DNA of 63,681 bases from Nocardioides sp. R-C-SC26 (GCF_021246465.1 NZ_JAHRHK010000013.1:28363-92043), one strand, 5' to 3'. Numbered from the stretch's first letter, positions 55,437-63,681 are shown. Translations and numbers: made by a program. Notes: generated by a model not told the origin, from the sequence alone.

Positions 55437-58408
55437 CGCGACGCCACCTCCTGCGTGGCCGCGTCCCCAGCCTGGGCAGGCGACGGTCGTGTGGCCCGAC
55501 TCACGCCGCGGCCCGCCCGGATCGTCGGCGCGCACTGCACCGCAGCGACGACGGCTGCGACCATCTGCACCAGAATCAGCAGGCTGCGCATTGCTCCCGG
55601 ACCGCTGTCCGGCGCCTGCGGCCGCGTCGCCTCCGACCCGCCGGGCACCACCTGCCAGGCGCGGGTGCCCGGCTCCGAGCTCACCTGGACCAGACCCTCG
55701 GCGGAGTCCAGGACGGCGGCGATCGCGCCGTCCGCAGGGGCGGGCTGGACCACCCAGGCGATTCCCGCACGGCTGAGTTCCTCGGCGACCTCGTCGGTGG
55801 GGCGAGCCACGAGGACGCGGACCGTGTCCGAGGCCCCCGCGTCCTCCGGCGTGAGCGCGAGGATCTCGTCCTGACCGACGACCACTCCCTCGCCCCGTCG
55901 CACGCTGTAGGTGACGCCTTCGGTCACGGTGCCGCGCAGGACGAGCACGCCGTTGCCCGCGGCCGCCTCGCTGTTCTGCACGATGTAGGCCGGTGCGACG
56001 CGGGCCGGCGTCGATCCGATCTCGGTGTCGGCCGTCACGAACCACCCCCACCCGAGCACGGGAACCGCCGCAGCGGCCACGGCAAGGGCGACCAGGCCGA
56101 TCCGGACCCGCTCGCCGGGTACGACGTCCCGCACACCCTGGGCCCCCAGCATCACCGCGGTGATCAGGCAGGCGTGCACGATCACCGCGACGATGCCGAG
56201 CCCGGCCGGCGTCTCGACCGAGGCGACCGTGAACTCCACGGCCCCCACGGCGACGGCGCACAGCGTGGCGACGAGCGCCACCAACCAGCAGAGCGCGACC
56301 GGCACCCGGGTCGCGCGCGGCACCAGGGCGAGCAAGGCGAAGGCGACGACGGCGAGTCCGAGCCACTGCGGTGCGCCGCTTCCGTCGAGACGCCCGGCGA
56401 GGAAGTCCCAGGACGACGTCGCGCCCGACGGAAGGCGGCCGGTGTCGAGCAGCAGTGCCGGCCCGGCGCCGTGCAGCAGCGCGGGGAGCCACCACGGCAG
56501 CAGGACCACCCACGGGAGGGCGACCGCGAGCACCGGCGGCCCCCAGACTCCGCGGGTGAAGAGCTCAGGCGCGCGACGCCGCCCGATCACCACGACCAGC
56601 CCCACGAGCACGGCGGGGACCAGCCAGGAGAGCGGGGTGAAGGCGGTGGCGATGGTGAGCAATGCGCCGGCGCGCCAGCCGGCGCGACGACGCCGTTCGA
56701 CGTCGGGGTCGAGGAAACCGACGGCCGCGTGGGCGATCCACGGGACCAATGCCGCAGCGACGACGAGCCCGAGCCGGCCCTGCCCCCACGCTCCGCTGGT
56801 GAGCGGCACCAAGGCGTAGGTGATGGCTCCGCCGGCCAGGATCGCGCGGGGCGTGCCGCGAGGACGGACGAGCCGCCCGGCGACCCGCAGGAAGCGCCAC
56901 GCCCCCCACAGCGCGACCGGCACCGCACCGAGTAGGAGGAGGCTGATCGCACCCTGGGGGCCGGTGACCAGAGCGATGGCGGCGAGCACCACGACGTAGG
57001 CCGGTGCGGGTACGTCCGAACCCAGACCGAGGGCGTGCGAGGCGTCGAGGTGGAGCGACCACCACGTGCCGGACGACGTCGGGGCCGGCGAGAGCGCTCC
57101 CCCCGAGACCGCGCCCCACGCGACGTGGGACGACAGCACGGTGCCGACCGCCACCACGGTCAGAGCGACCGCGACCGGGTTGGTGAGGAAGCGCGCCAGC
57201 GCGCCTGAGTCGGTGAGCTCGTCGTCCTCCTCCGCGCGCACCCGGGCGGCAGCGAACGAGGCGGGGTCGCGCTCTGCCGCCGCGAGGCGACGGCGTTCGG
57301 CCACGTCGGCGGCCTGATTCATCGCCGCGCCGACCAGATCCCCCACGAAGTCCAGGCCATGGCGGTAGGGCAACCACCACGGCGCCAGAAGTCCGTTCAG
57401 CCGGTTGTCTCCACTGCCCGCGCCGCGCCCTGCGCGGCGACGGCGCGCCGCTGCGATCTCGCCCGGTTTGGAGAGCACCGAGACCAGAGCGGCAAGGTCG
57501 TCGAGCGCCTCCCCGGGCGAGCGGACCAGCAGGAATCCCAGCATCCGCAGCACCGTGCCGAACGTGAGCCGCACGATCCGCCAGGGCAGCGAACGCGCAG
57601 TCCCGTTGACAAGCAGCGTCCACAACGCGGCGCGGCGCTCTTGGTAGTGGGTGTGGCGTCCGGTCAGCGGAGTGCGACGCACGCCTCGGTGGGACGCCTC
57701 CGCGTGGAAGACCACCGCGCGCGGCACCACGAGCGTGGTGTGGCCGGCCGCGGCAGCACGCCACCCGAAGTCGAGGTCGTTGCCGAAGATCGGCAGGTTC
57801 TCGTCGAACCCGCCGAGCTCCTCGAGCACCGAGCGACGGACGAGCATGCCGGCGGTGTTGACGGCGAGCACCTCGCTGGGCTGGTCGTGCTGGCCCTGGT
57901 CGTACTCGCCCCGCTCCAGGCCAGTCTCGCGCCGCCCGGTGCCCGAGATCGTCACACCGATCTCGAGGATCCGACGCAACGAGGGCCATTCGCGCAGCTT
58001 CGGCCCGAGTACCGCGACGTCCTCGCGCTGGCGCGCGGCGTTCAGCAGCTGCCGCAGCGCGTCGGGAGCCGGGCGCGCGTCGTCGTGGAGCAGCCAGACC
58101 CACGGCGTGGCCTGGTCGGGGTCGACCTCGGCGAGGCGCGCCATCCCGAGCGCGACCGCCGTCGGATAGCTCGTACCCGAACCGGCGGCGAGCACCTCGC
58201 ACGGGGCGTGCGCGTCGGCGAACGCAGCCTCGAGCAGCTGCGGGCTCTGGTCGCGGCTGCCGGTGTCGACCGCGATCACCCGGCCGACCAGATCTCCCTG
58301 CTCGGCGAGACCCTCGAGCACTCCGGGCAACCACTGCTCGCCATCGTGACTGACCAGGAGCACGGCCACGGCGCCGTGCGGAACCGAAGCCGCCACGAGG
58401 AGGGACAC
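55433..58408 (-). CDS. Very large GT2 glycosyltransferase/polytopic membrane protein
   Basis: A 991-residue protein. The first ~300 residues are a GT-A domain (VAVLLVSHDGEQWL, VIAVDTGSRDQS, WVWLLHDDARPAPDAL with the acidic motif, GFDENLPIFGNDLDFGWR as base region). The rest carries about 12 membrane segments with soluble loops and ends in an extracellular region and one last helix (MRSLLILVQMVAAVVAAVQC). It may add sugars and move or ligate the product at the membrane. It is translationally coupled to DUF5719. Confidence 0.88.
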   Translation of the reverse strand: MSLLVAASVPHGAVAVLLVSHDGEQWLPGVLEGLAEQGDLVGRVIAVDTGSRDQSPQLLEAAFADAHAPCEVLAAGSGTSYPTAVALGMARLAEVDPDQATPWVWLLHDDARPAPDALRQLLNAARQREDVAVLGPKLREWPSLRRILEIGVTISGTGRRETGLERGEYDQGQHDQPSEVLAVNTAGMLVRRSVLEELGGFDENLPIFGNDLDFGWRAAAAGHTTLVVPRAVVFHAEASHRGVRRTPLTGRHTHYQERRAALWTLLVNGTARSLPWRIVRLTFGTVLRMLGFLLVRSPGEALDDLAALVSVLSKPGEIAAARRRRAGRGAGSGDNRLNGLLAPWWLPYRHGLDFVGDLVGAAMNQAADVAERRRLAAAERDPASFAAARVRAEEDDELTDSGALARFLTNPVAVALTVVAVGTVLSSHVAWGAVSGGALSPAPTSSGTWWSLHLDASHALGLGSDVPAPAYVVVLAAIALVTGPQGAISLLLLGAVPVALWGAWRFLRVAGRLVRPRGTPRAILAGGAITYALVPLTSGAWGQGRLGLVVAAALVPWIAHAAVGFLDPDVERRRRAGWRAGALLTIATAFTPLSWLVPAVLVGLVVVIGRRRAPELFTRGVWGPPVLAVALPWVVLLPWWLPALLHGAGPALLLDTGRLPSGATSSWDFLAGRLDGSGAPQWLGLAVVAFALLALVPRATRVPVALCWLVALVATLCAVAVGAVEFTVASVETPAGLGIVAVIVHACLITAVMLGAQGVRDVVPGERVRIGLVALAVAAAAVPVLGWGWFVTADTEIGSTPARVAPAYIVQNSEAAAGNGVLVLRGTVTEGVTYSVRRGEGVVVGQDEILALTPEDAGASDTVRVLVARPTDEVAEELSRAGIAWVVQPAPADGAIAAVLDSAEGLVQVSSEPGTRAWQVVPGGSEATRPQAPDSGPGAMRSLLILVQMVAAVVAAVQCAPTIRAGRGVSRATRPSPAQAGDAATQEVASR

Positions 58409-58487
58409 TACCGCCCGCGCACGGGGATCGAGATGCCCGAGGCGGGCGACCGGCTCGCCGGGTCTCGAAGCCCCGTGAACGCAGAGG

Positions 58488-58512
58488 GACCCCGGCCGAT
58501 TCGGCCGGGGTC
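58488..58512 (-). terminator. Terminator of whiB
   Basis: GACCCCGGCCG (58488-58498) pairs with CGGCCGGGGTC (58502-58512) around a 3-nt loop, 39 bp past the whiB stop. Confidence 0.75.
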
Positions 58513-58551
58513 ACCCTCCTGCTGTTGTGCGGCGCGACGCCGCGCGGCCGT

Positions 58552-58806
58552 TCAGACGGCCCGCTTCTTCAACTTGCGTCGCTCGCGCTCGGACAGACCG
58601 CCCCAGATACCGAAACGCTCGTCGTTCATGAGCGCCGACTCCAGACAGTCGTCTCGCACATCGCACGAGAGGCAGACCTTCTTGGCCTCTCGCGTGGAAC
58701 CGCCCTTCTCCGGAAAGAACGCCTCCGGGTCGGTCTGCGCGCACAATGCACGCTCCTGCCACCCGGCCTCGTCCGTCTCCGGCGTCAGGAGAAATAACTC
58801 CCTCAT
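58552..58806 (-). CDS. whiB2: WhiB-family Fe-S transcription factor (WhiB/WhiB2)
   Basis: An 84-residue regulator. Four cysteines (ALCAQTD, KVCLSCDVRDDC) bind a [4Fe-4S] cluster; GIWGGLSERERRKLKKR is the turn and basic DNA/sigma-contact tail. Neighbourhood (Rv3259 homolog on one side, fbiA on the other) identifies it as the WhiB2/WhmD/Streptomyces WhiB ortholog, which works with WhiA in septation and sporulation. ATG 58806 gives the usual length; an upstream ATG at 58845 is less likely. Confidence 0.93.
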   Translation of the reverse strand: MRELFLLTPETDEAGWQERALCAQTDPEAFFPEKGGSTREAKKVCLSCDVRDDCLESALMNDERFGIWGGLSERERRKLKKRAV

Positions 58807-58840
58807 CTCTGCGTCCTCTCGACCCTGGACCAGCACACCG

Positions 58841-58883
58841 GACACGCTGGAAGTACAACGTGAGAATTACATGCCTGTCGTAC
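58841..58883 (-). promoter_or_regulatory. Possible whiB control region
   Basis: GACAC at 58841-58845 matches the core of the WhiA site. GTACAAC (58853-58859) and GTCGTAC (58877-58883) form an imperfect inverted repeat in a locally A/T-richer stretch. TGTAAT on the minus strand may be the -10. No assignment is firm. Confidence 0.3.
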
Positions 58884-58979
58884 ACCCGCAGTCAAGCCCC
58901 CTTCTGGTAATGGCACCTGCGAAGACCATCCAGCGGGCCCCGTCCGGACGCGCCGGGACGGGGCGGCAGAGTTAGGTCC

Positions 58980-59984
58980 ATGAAGAAGATCACCGTGCTC
59001 TCCGGCGGGATGGGCGGCGCCCGCTTCCTCCAGGGGCTGCTGCACGGCATCGCGAACGGCACCGTGCCCGGCCTCGACGCCGACGCGCACGTGACCGTGA
59101 TCGCGAACACCGCCGACGACATCTGGGTCCACGGGATGAAGGTGTGCCCGGACCTGGACACCGTGATGTACACCCTCGGCGACGGCATCGACACCGACCG
59201 GGGCTGGGGACGGCGTGCCGAGACCTGGCACGTGAAGGAGGAGCTGGCCGCCTACGGCGTCGAGCCCACCTGGTTCGGCCTCGGCGACCGCGACATCGCC
59301 ACCCACCTCGTGCGAACCCAGATGCTGGACGCCGGCTACCCGCTCTCCCAGGTCACCGCCGCGCTCTGCGACCGCTGGAATCCCGGCGTCACCCTGCTTC
59401 CGATGACCGACGACCGCGTCGAGACGCATGTGGCCATCGCCGACGAGGAGTCGCCCAGCGGACGTCGTGTCGTGCACTTCCAGGAGTACTGGGTGCGCCT
59501 GCGCGCCGCCGTCCCGGCCGAGATGGTCGTCGTGGTGGGCCTCGACGAGTCCAGCCCGGGGCCTGGTGTCATCGACGCGATCACCGACGCCGACCTCGTC
59601 GTGCTGCCGCCCTCGAACCCCGTCGTCTCGGTGGGCACGATCCTGGGAGTCCCGCGCGTGCGGGAGGCCCTGCAGTCGACGCCGGCGCCCGTCGTCGGAC
59701 TCTCGCCCATCGTCGGCGGCACCCACGTGCGCGGCATGGCCGAGCAGATGCTCACCTCCATCGGTGTCGAGGTGAGCGCTGCCGGGGTGGCGCGCCACTA
59801 CGGCTCACGCACCGCCGGCGGCGTCCTCGACGGCTGGTTGATCGACAGCCGTGACCACGACGCCGTCGAGGAGATCCGCGCCGCCGGCATCGCCTGCGAC
59901 GCTGTGCCGCTCATGATGACCGACCACGACGCCACGGCCGCGATGGCCGCGGCGGCGGTCGCACTCGCGCGGAACGCCCGGTGA
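58980..59984 (+). CDS. fbiA: 2-phospho-L-lactate/PEP transferase (CofD/FbiA)
   Basis: A 334-residue enzyme that joins the PEP- or phospholactate-derived unit to Fo in F420 synthesis. ITVLSGGMGGARFLQGL is the N-terminal signature; NTADDIWVHGMKVCPDLDTVMYTLG, the CofD active-site region; PPSNPVVSVGTILGV, the nucleotide-contact loop. Equivalent to Rv3261. fbiB overlaps its stop by 4 bp. Confidence 0.96.
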   Translation: MKKITVLSGGMGGARFLQGLLHGIANGTVPGLDADAHVTVIANTADDIWVHGMKVCPDLDTVMYTLGDGIDTDRGWGRRAETWHVKEELAAYGVEPTWFGLGDRDIATHLVRTQMLDAGYPLSQVTAALCDRWNPGVTLLPMTDDRVETHVAIADEESPSGRRVVHFQEYWVRLRAAVPAEMVVVVGLDESSPGPGVIDAITDADLVVLPPSNPVVSVGTILGVPRVREALQSTPAPVVGLSPIVGGTHVRGMAEQMLTSIGVEVSAAGVARHYGSRTAGGVLDGWLIDSRDHDAVEEIRAAGIACDAVPLMMTDHDATAAMAAAAVALARNAR

Positions 59985-60955
59985 CCGACGCCGCGTCCGG
60001 GGCTCCCCGTGGCGGCGTCGTCGTGAGCGCTTACGCACCCGACGGCGCACCGGAGGTCCGAGAAGGAGACGACCTCGCGGCGATCCTGCTGGGGCTGACG
60101 CAGATCGACCCGCGGACGAGGTTGCGTGACGGCGACGTCGTGGTGGTCACGAGCAAGGTCGTCAGCAAGAGCGAGGGACGCACCGGCCACGGCACCCGCG
60201 ACGACCACCTGGCTGCCGAGACGGCGCGCGTGGTCGCACGCCGCGGCCCGACCACCATCGTGCGCACCCACCACGGACTGACCCTCGCCGCAGCGGGCAT
60301 CGACGCCTCCAACACCGTCGCGGGCACCGTCGTCCTGCTGCCGCGCGACCCCGACGGCTCGGCCCGCGCGCTGCGCTCGGCCCTCCACGCCGCGCTGGGC
60401 GACGACGGTCCCACCGTCGGCGTCGTCGTCACCGACACCGCCGGCCGGGCCTGGCGCGACGGGCAGACCGACATCGCGATCGGGGCGGCGGGGCTCCGCG
60501 TCAGCGAGGACTTCGCCGGACGCCGCGACGGCTACGGCAACGATCTCGTCGTCACGGCACCGGCCGTGGCCGGCGGGGTCGCCGGGGTCGGGGGCCGCGG
60601 CGACCTGGTGCTCCCCCGGGGCGACGCCGGCCCGGGCGCCGGCGCCCTGATCCGCGACGACGGCGCCGACCTGTTCGGTTTCGGCGCGCGCGAGGCGGTC
60701 CTGCGTGCCATCGCGGGCGAGCCCGAGGACCGCCGTCCGTTCGGCACGAGCGTCCCGGCCGAGGAGCTCGTCCTGGCGCTCACGCAGGCACTCGGCATCC
60801 AGGCCGTGCAGGAGTCCCCGGCCCACGTGAGCCTCATGGCACCCGACGCCGTCACGTCGCGGCTGGTCGACCTGGTCGCCTTCACCCACGGGTGGGACGT
60901 CGACGACGCCCACCGCGGGGCGGGCACCCGCCACCTCCGCCCCACCAGTCCGTAG
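59981..60955 (+). CDS. fbiB: F420-0:gamma-glutamyl ligase (FbiB/CofE), short form
   Basis: A 324-residue protein. The CofE domain (about 1-240) has VVVVTSKVVSKSEGR, TDTAGRAWRDGQTDIAIG and GRGDLVLPRGDAG. The C-terminal part is only about 85 residues, against some 200 for the nitroreductase domain of Rv3262, and shows no FMN-binding signature. It would add glutamates to F420-0, while reduction of dehydro-F420-0 must be done elsewhere. GTGA overlap with fbiA. Confidence 0.92.
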   Translation: MTDAASGAPRGGVVVSAYAPDGAPEVREGDDLAAILLGLTQIDPRTRLRDGDVVVVTSKVVSKSEGRTGHGTRDDHLAAETARVVARRGPTTIVRTHHGLTLAAAGIDASNTVAGTVVLLPRDPDGSARALRSALHAALGDDGPTVGVVVTDTAGRAWRDGQTDIAIGAAGLRVSEDFAGRRDGYGNDLVVTAPAVAGGVAGVGGRGDLVLPRGDAGPGAGALIRDDGADLFGFGAREAVLRAIAGEPEDRRPFGTSVPAEELVLALTQALGIQAVQESPAHVSLMAPDAVTSRLVDLVAFTHGWDVDDAHRGAGTRHLRPTSP

Positions 60956-60958
60956 ACT
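60953..60958 (+). promoter_or_regulatory. Possible -10 TAGACT of DUF3105 gene
   Basis: TAGACT overlaps the fbiB stop, leaving a leader of about 43 nt with a 6-bp hairpin (GCCGAC/GTCGGC, 60977-60992). Confidence 0.3.
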
Positions 60959-61007
60959 CTGCGCGATCCGCCGTGAGCCGACCGAGGTCGGCGCGAACTG
61001 ATGAGGT

Positions 61008-61787
61008 ATGCCGAGCGTGGCCAAGTCGAGCAAGTCCGCCAAGTCCGAGCGCCAGAAGCTCATCGACGACGCGATGAAGAAGCAGCGCGGCGCCGAGAAG
61101 CGCCGCGGCTTCGCCATCGTCGGCGTCTGCATCCTGGTCGCCGCCCTCATCGTCGGCGCCGCCGCCTGGCGGCCCGTCATGGACTGGTGGGACCTCCGCC
61201 AGTACAACGACCTCGAGCTCGCCGACATCGGCGCTCCGGCGTCGGCCTGCCAGGAGATCGTGACCCACGACGCCGAGGGCGTCAGCGACCACGTCCCCTT
61301 CGGCCAGTCGGTGACCTACACCGACGCGCCACCTGCCTTCGGTCCGCACTGGAACGAGGCCGGTGTCGCCCCGGCACCGTTCGCCGACAAGTTCTACGAC
61401 GACTCGGACCGGCCCGAGCTCGAGTCCCTCGTGCACAATCTGGAGCACGGCTACACGATCCTCTGGTACGACGAGACGATCGCCGCCGACGACGACCAGA
61501 TGACCGAGATCCAGGCGCTCGCGAAGAAGTTCAAGGCCGACGACGACAACTTCCGCCTGAAGTTCATCGCGGCTCCGTGGACCTCCGCCGACGACGACAA
61601 GGTCGAGCTCGCCAAGGACAGCAAGTCGTTCCCCGAGGGCCAGCACATCGCCTTCACCCACTGGAAGGGCGACGCCGAGAAGTCGACGGGCGTGTGGCAG
61701 TACTGCTCCGAGCTCAGCGGCGAGGCCGTCCGCGACTTCATGGACGAGTACCCCTACACCGACTCCCCGGAGCCGAACGCGATCTGA
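61008..61787 (+). CDS. DUF3105 membrane-anchored protein
   Basis: A 259-residue protein: a Lys/Ser-rich 35-residue cytoplasmic head, one membrane segment (FAIVGVCILVAALIVGAAAW) and an extracellular DUF3105 domain with HWNEAGVAP, LVHNLEHGYTILWYD and AFTHWKG. The conserved His residues suggest metal binding. Function unknown. Confidence 0.88.
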   Translation: MPSVAKSSKSAKSERQKLIDDAMKKQRGAEKRRGFAIVGVCILVAALIVGAAAWRPVMDWWDLRQYNDLELADIGAPASACQEIVTHDAEGVSDHVPFGQSVTYTDAPPAFGPHWNEAGVAPAPFADKFYDDSDRPELESLVHNLEHGYTILWYDETIAADDDQMTEIQALAKKFKADDDNFRLKFIAAPWTSADDDKVELAKDSKSFPEGQHIAFTHWKGDAEKSTGVWQYCSELSGEAVRDFMDEYPYTDSPEPNAI

Positions 61788-61820
61788 CTCGCGAGAGGGC
61801 GCGGCGCGCCCGACCCGACT

Positions 61821-61849
61821 CGTGCCCGGGCCGTGACGGCCCGGGCACG
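61821..61849. terminator. Bidirectional terminator between DUF3105 and manC
   Basis: CGTGCCCGGGCCG (61821-61833) pairs perfectly with 61837-61849 around TGA, between converging genes. Confidence 0.8.
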
Positions 61850-61883
61850 GGTGTCTCCGGACAGAGCGGCCGGGCGGCGTGGA

Positions 61884-63035
61884 TCAGAGGACGTCGTCGC
61901 GCCCGCGCTCACGCAGTCGGGCCACGATCTGCTTGACGTCCTGCGCGCGCTCGCGCGTGGTGACCAGCACGGCGTCGGGGGTGTCGATGACCACCACGTC
62001 GTCGAGGCCGACGACGGCCACCACGCGTCCCGAGCCCGGGGCCACAAGCCCGGTGGCGCCCTCGACCACGACGAGACTCTCCGGGGCGACGTCGGACGCC
62101 GTGGCTCCGGGAGAGAGCACCGCGACCTCGCCGGGCCTGTCCACGATCTCGCCGAGGGCGTCGAAGTCCCCGACGTCGTCCCATCCGAAGGACGCCGGCA
62201 CCACGGCGACCCGGCCGGCAGCCGCCGCCGGCTCGGCGACGGCATAGTCGAACGCGATCCTCGGCAGCGTGGGCCACACGCTTTCCAACGTGCTCGGATC
62301 GGCGGCGATGGCGCGCAGAGCGGCCGCGAAGTCCGGGTCACCAGCCGCCAGGAGGTCGAGCAGGACCCCGCACCTCGCGACGAACATGCCTGCGTTCCAG
62401 CGATGAGTACCGGCCTGGACGTACTGCGCGGCGACCTCGGGCGACGGCTTCTCCACGAAGGCCTCGACGGCGAGAGCACCCGTGAGACCGTCGAGCGGCG
62501 CGCCCGCGTGGATGTAGCCGAAGGCCGAGGACGCCCAGGTCGGCTCGATCCCGATCGTGACAAGGAGGTCGTGACGGGCCACCTCCACCGCGACCGCGAC
62601 CGCCTCACGGAAACCCTGGGCATCGCCGATGACGTGGTCGGCCGCGAACGAACCCATCACCGCCCGCGGATCACGTGCCTCGAGCATCGCGGCAGCGAGC
62701 CCGATCGCCGCCATCGAGTCGCGCGGGCTCGGCTCGGCCACCACGGAGCCGGACGGCAGCTCGGGGAGCTGCGCGGCGACGGCGTCCCGGTGCGCCGCAC
62801 CGGTCACGACGAGGATGCGGTCCCCCGCCACGGGCGCGAGTCTGTCGACGGTCGCCTGGAGCAGCGAGCGGCCGGAGCCCACGAGGTCGAGGAGGAACTT
62901 GGGCGACGCCGCACGGGAGAGCGGCCAGAGCCGGGTACCGGCACCGCCGGCCGGGATCACCGCCCAGAACTCCGACCCGTCCCCGGCCTCTGGAGCGGTT
63001 CGGACGTCGTGAGGGGTCTCATGCGTCGCGTCCAC
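61884..63035 (-). CDS. manC: Mannose-1-phosphate guanylyltransferase (ManC)
   Basis: A 383-residue nucleotidyltransferase making GDP-mannose from GTP and mannose-1-phosphate. GGAGTRLWPLSR (30-41) and PKFLLDL are the NTP and catalytic motifs; FVEKPSPE and RWNAGMFV fit GDP-mannose enzymes. Equivalent to Rv3264c. There is no C-terminal isomerase domain. It uses ManB product and feeds the glycosyltransferases of the window. GTG 63035 is preceded by TAGCCT and 6 nt. Confidence 0.95.
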   Translation of the reverse strand: MDATHETPHDVRTAPEAGDGSEFWAVIPAGGAGTRLWPLSRAASPKFLLDLVGSGRSLLQATVDRLAPVAGDRILVVTGAAHRDAVAAQLPELPSGSVVAEPSPRDSMAAIGLAAAMLEARDPRAVMGSFAADHVIGDAQGFREAVAVAVEVARHDLLVTIGIEPTWASSAFGYIHAGAPLDGLTGALAVEAFVEKPSPEVAAQYVQAGTHRWNAGMFVARCGVLLDLLAAGDPDFAAALRAIAADPSTLESVWPTLPRIAFDYAVAEPAAAAGRVAVVPASFGWDDVGDFDALGEIVDRPGEVAVLSPGATASDVAPESLVVVEGATGLVAPGSGRVVAVVGLDDVVVIDTPDAVLVTTRERAQDVKQIVARLRERGRDDVL

Positions 63036-63041
63036 GCCGGG

Positions 63042-63047
63042 AGGCTA
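63042..63047 (-). promoter_or_regulatory. -10 box TAGCCT, leaderless start of manC
   Basis: TAGCCT on the minus strand ends 6 nt before GTG 63035. Confidence 0.55.
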
Positions 63048-63086
63048 TCGAGAGGGCATCGGGAGCGCCTCGGCACACTGGTGCCC

Positions 63087-63681
63087 ATGAGTAGGGGCCC
63101 GCGCCACACCACGTTCGCCGACGTCCTCGCTGATCGCGTCCGGCAGGCGCCCGGTCAGCCGCTGGTCACCTTCTACGACGAGGCGACGGGCGAACGCGTC
63201 GAACTCTCGGTGATCACCTACGCGAACTGGGTGGCCAAGGCGGCCAGCCTGCTCGTCGACGAGCTCGACCTCGAGCGCGGCTCACGGCTTCGGATCGATC
63301 TGCCGGCCCACTGGCTCGGCACGGTCTTCCTCGGCGCCGCCTGGCTGGCCGGGCTGGTGATCAGCGACGACGACGAGCCGGATGCCGTGGTGTGCGGGCC
63401 CGCGACGCTGCCGACGTGGGCGGCACGTGCGGATTCGACGAGCGTGCTGGCCTGCTCGCTGTTGCCGTTGGGAGTCCGGTTCGCCGACGGCGTACCGCCC
63501 GGCGTGCACGACGTCGGCGTGGAGATCTGGTCGCAGCCCGACGCCTTCACGCCCTGGGACCCGCCGTCAGGCGACGACGCGGCCTACCAGTGGGGCGAGT
63601 CGGTCACCACGCAGCGCGAACTGTGGGAGACGGGCCGCCCCCCCGCCCCCCCCCGCGGGGGCGGGGGGGGCCGCCTCCCTG
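63087..63681 (+). CDS. TIGR03089-family protein, 3' end missing
   Basis: The frame opens at ATG 63087 and runs off the window. The ~180 readable residues begin with SRGPRHTTFADVLADRVRQ and contain SVITYANWVAKAASLL and LPAHWLGTVFLGAAWLAGL, the TIGR03089 pattern related to AMP-binding enzymes but shorter. Equivalent to Rv3268. The final ~15 codons fall in the G/C homopolymer run at the contig edge and are not trustworthy. Confidence 0.75.
   Translation, partial: MSRGPRHTTFADVLADRVRQAPGQPLVTFYDEATGERVELSVITYANWVAKAASLLVDELDLERGSRLRIDLPAHWLGTVFLGAAWLAGLVISDDDEPDAVVCGPATLPTWAARADSTSVLACSLLPLGVRFADGVPPGVHDVGVEIWSQPDAFTPWDPPSGDDAAYQWGESVTTQRELWETGRPPAPPRGGGGGRLP
63637..63681. other. Low-complexity G/C run at contig edge
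   Basis: C-runs are followed at once by G-runs, forming a crude palindrome at the very end of the window. This looks like sequencing or assembly error rather than genome sequence. Confidence 0.75.

Overview
The window is a high-GC actinobacterial chromosome segment. It most resembles the Nocardioidaceae (Nocardioides-like). Reasons: GTG/TTG starts and GTGA/ATGA overlaps are common; actinobacterial markers are present (WhiB, MtrA-MtrB-LpqB, F420 genes, Rv3235-family, DUF3499); and gene order follows Mycobacterium tuberculosis blocks near Rv3210c-Rv3213c, Rv1229c-Rv1232c and Rv3235-Rv3268. Species is inferred from gene content only. No rRNA, tRNA, CRISPR array, prophage or insertion sequence was seen. 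The last ~45 bases look like a corrupted contig edge, so the window is probably one whole contig.

Layout. 0.1-5.7 kb: ferritin-like protein, DEAD-box helicase, L,D-transpeptidase, ParA ATPase, SDR and a DUF6758 protein; two identical tandem palindromes lie after the helicase. 5.8-8.9 kb: a CASTOR/POLLUX-like channel and a mesaconyl-CoA hydratase-type double-MaoC enzyme. 9.0-26.7 kb: an envelope/glycan region in several operons. One holds acyl-CoA dehydrogenase, a sulfotransferase-like protein and a secreted PLD-like protein. Another holds a DUF6077-like membrane protein, a second sulfotransferase, a small membrane protein and a secreted EEP phosphodiesterase with relic wall-hydrolase domains. 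On the plus strand are GT2+DUF2304 and GT2, LicD-methyltransferase, a small coiled-coil protein and a third sulfotransferase. A secreted seven-bladed RCC1 propeller fused to a second EEP domain closes the region. This is the best candidate for an undescribed system: synthesis, sulfation/phospho-decoration and extracellular processing of a surface polymer.

26.7-30.7 kb: a lipoprotein, then MgtE-N/CBS regulator, DUF1003, Mrp and TatB. 30.7-46 kb: conserved core: LysM protein, Rv3235-family protein, SecA, an AlkZ/YcaQ-like glycosylase, an orphan NarL-type regulator, long-form HPF, ComF, LpqB, MtrB, MtrA and AhcY. The mycobacterial tmk between mtrA and ahcY is absent. 46-51.9 kb: DUF808, an acyltransferase, SIS protein, Trm112-like protein, phosphomannomutase, DUF3499 and a zincin-fold protein. 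52-58.4 kb: methyltransferase, GT61, DUF5719 and a very large GT2/membrane protein sit where mycobacteria have Rv3259 next to whiB2. 58.5-63.7 kb: WhiB, the F420 pair CofD/FbiA and FbiB, DUF3105, ManC and a truncated TIGR03089 protein.

ManB and ManC frame the right-hand part and would supply GDP-mannose to the glycosyltransferases; MtrAB-LpqB, L,D-transpeptidase, LysM, SecA and TatB add to the envelope theme. Thirteen genes have a TAnnnT box 6-8 nt before an ATG/GTG, which suggests frequent leaderless transcription and was used to choose several starts.
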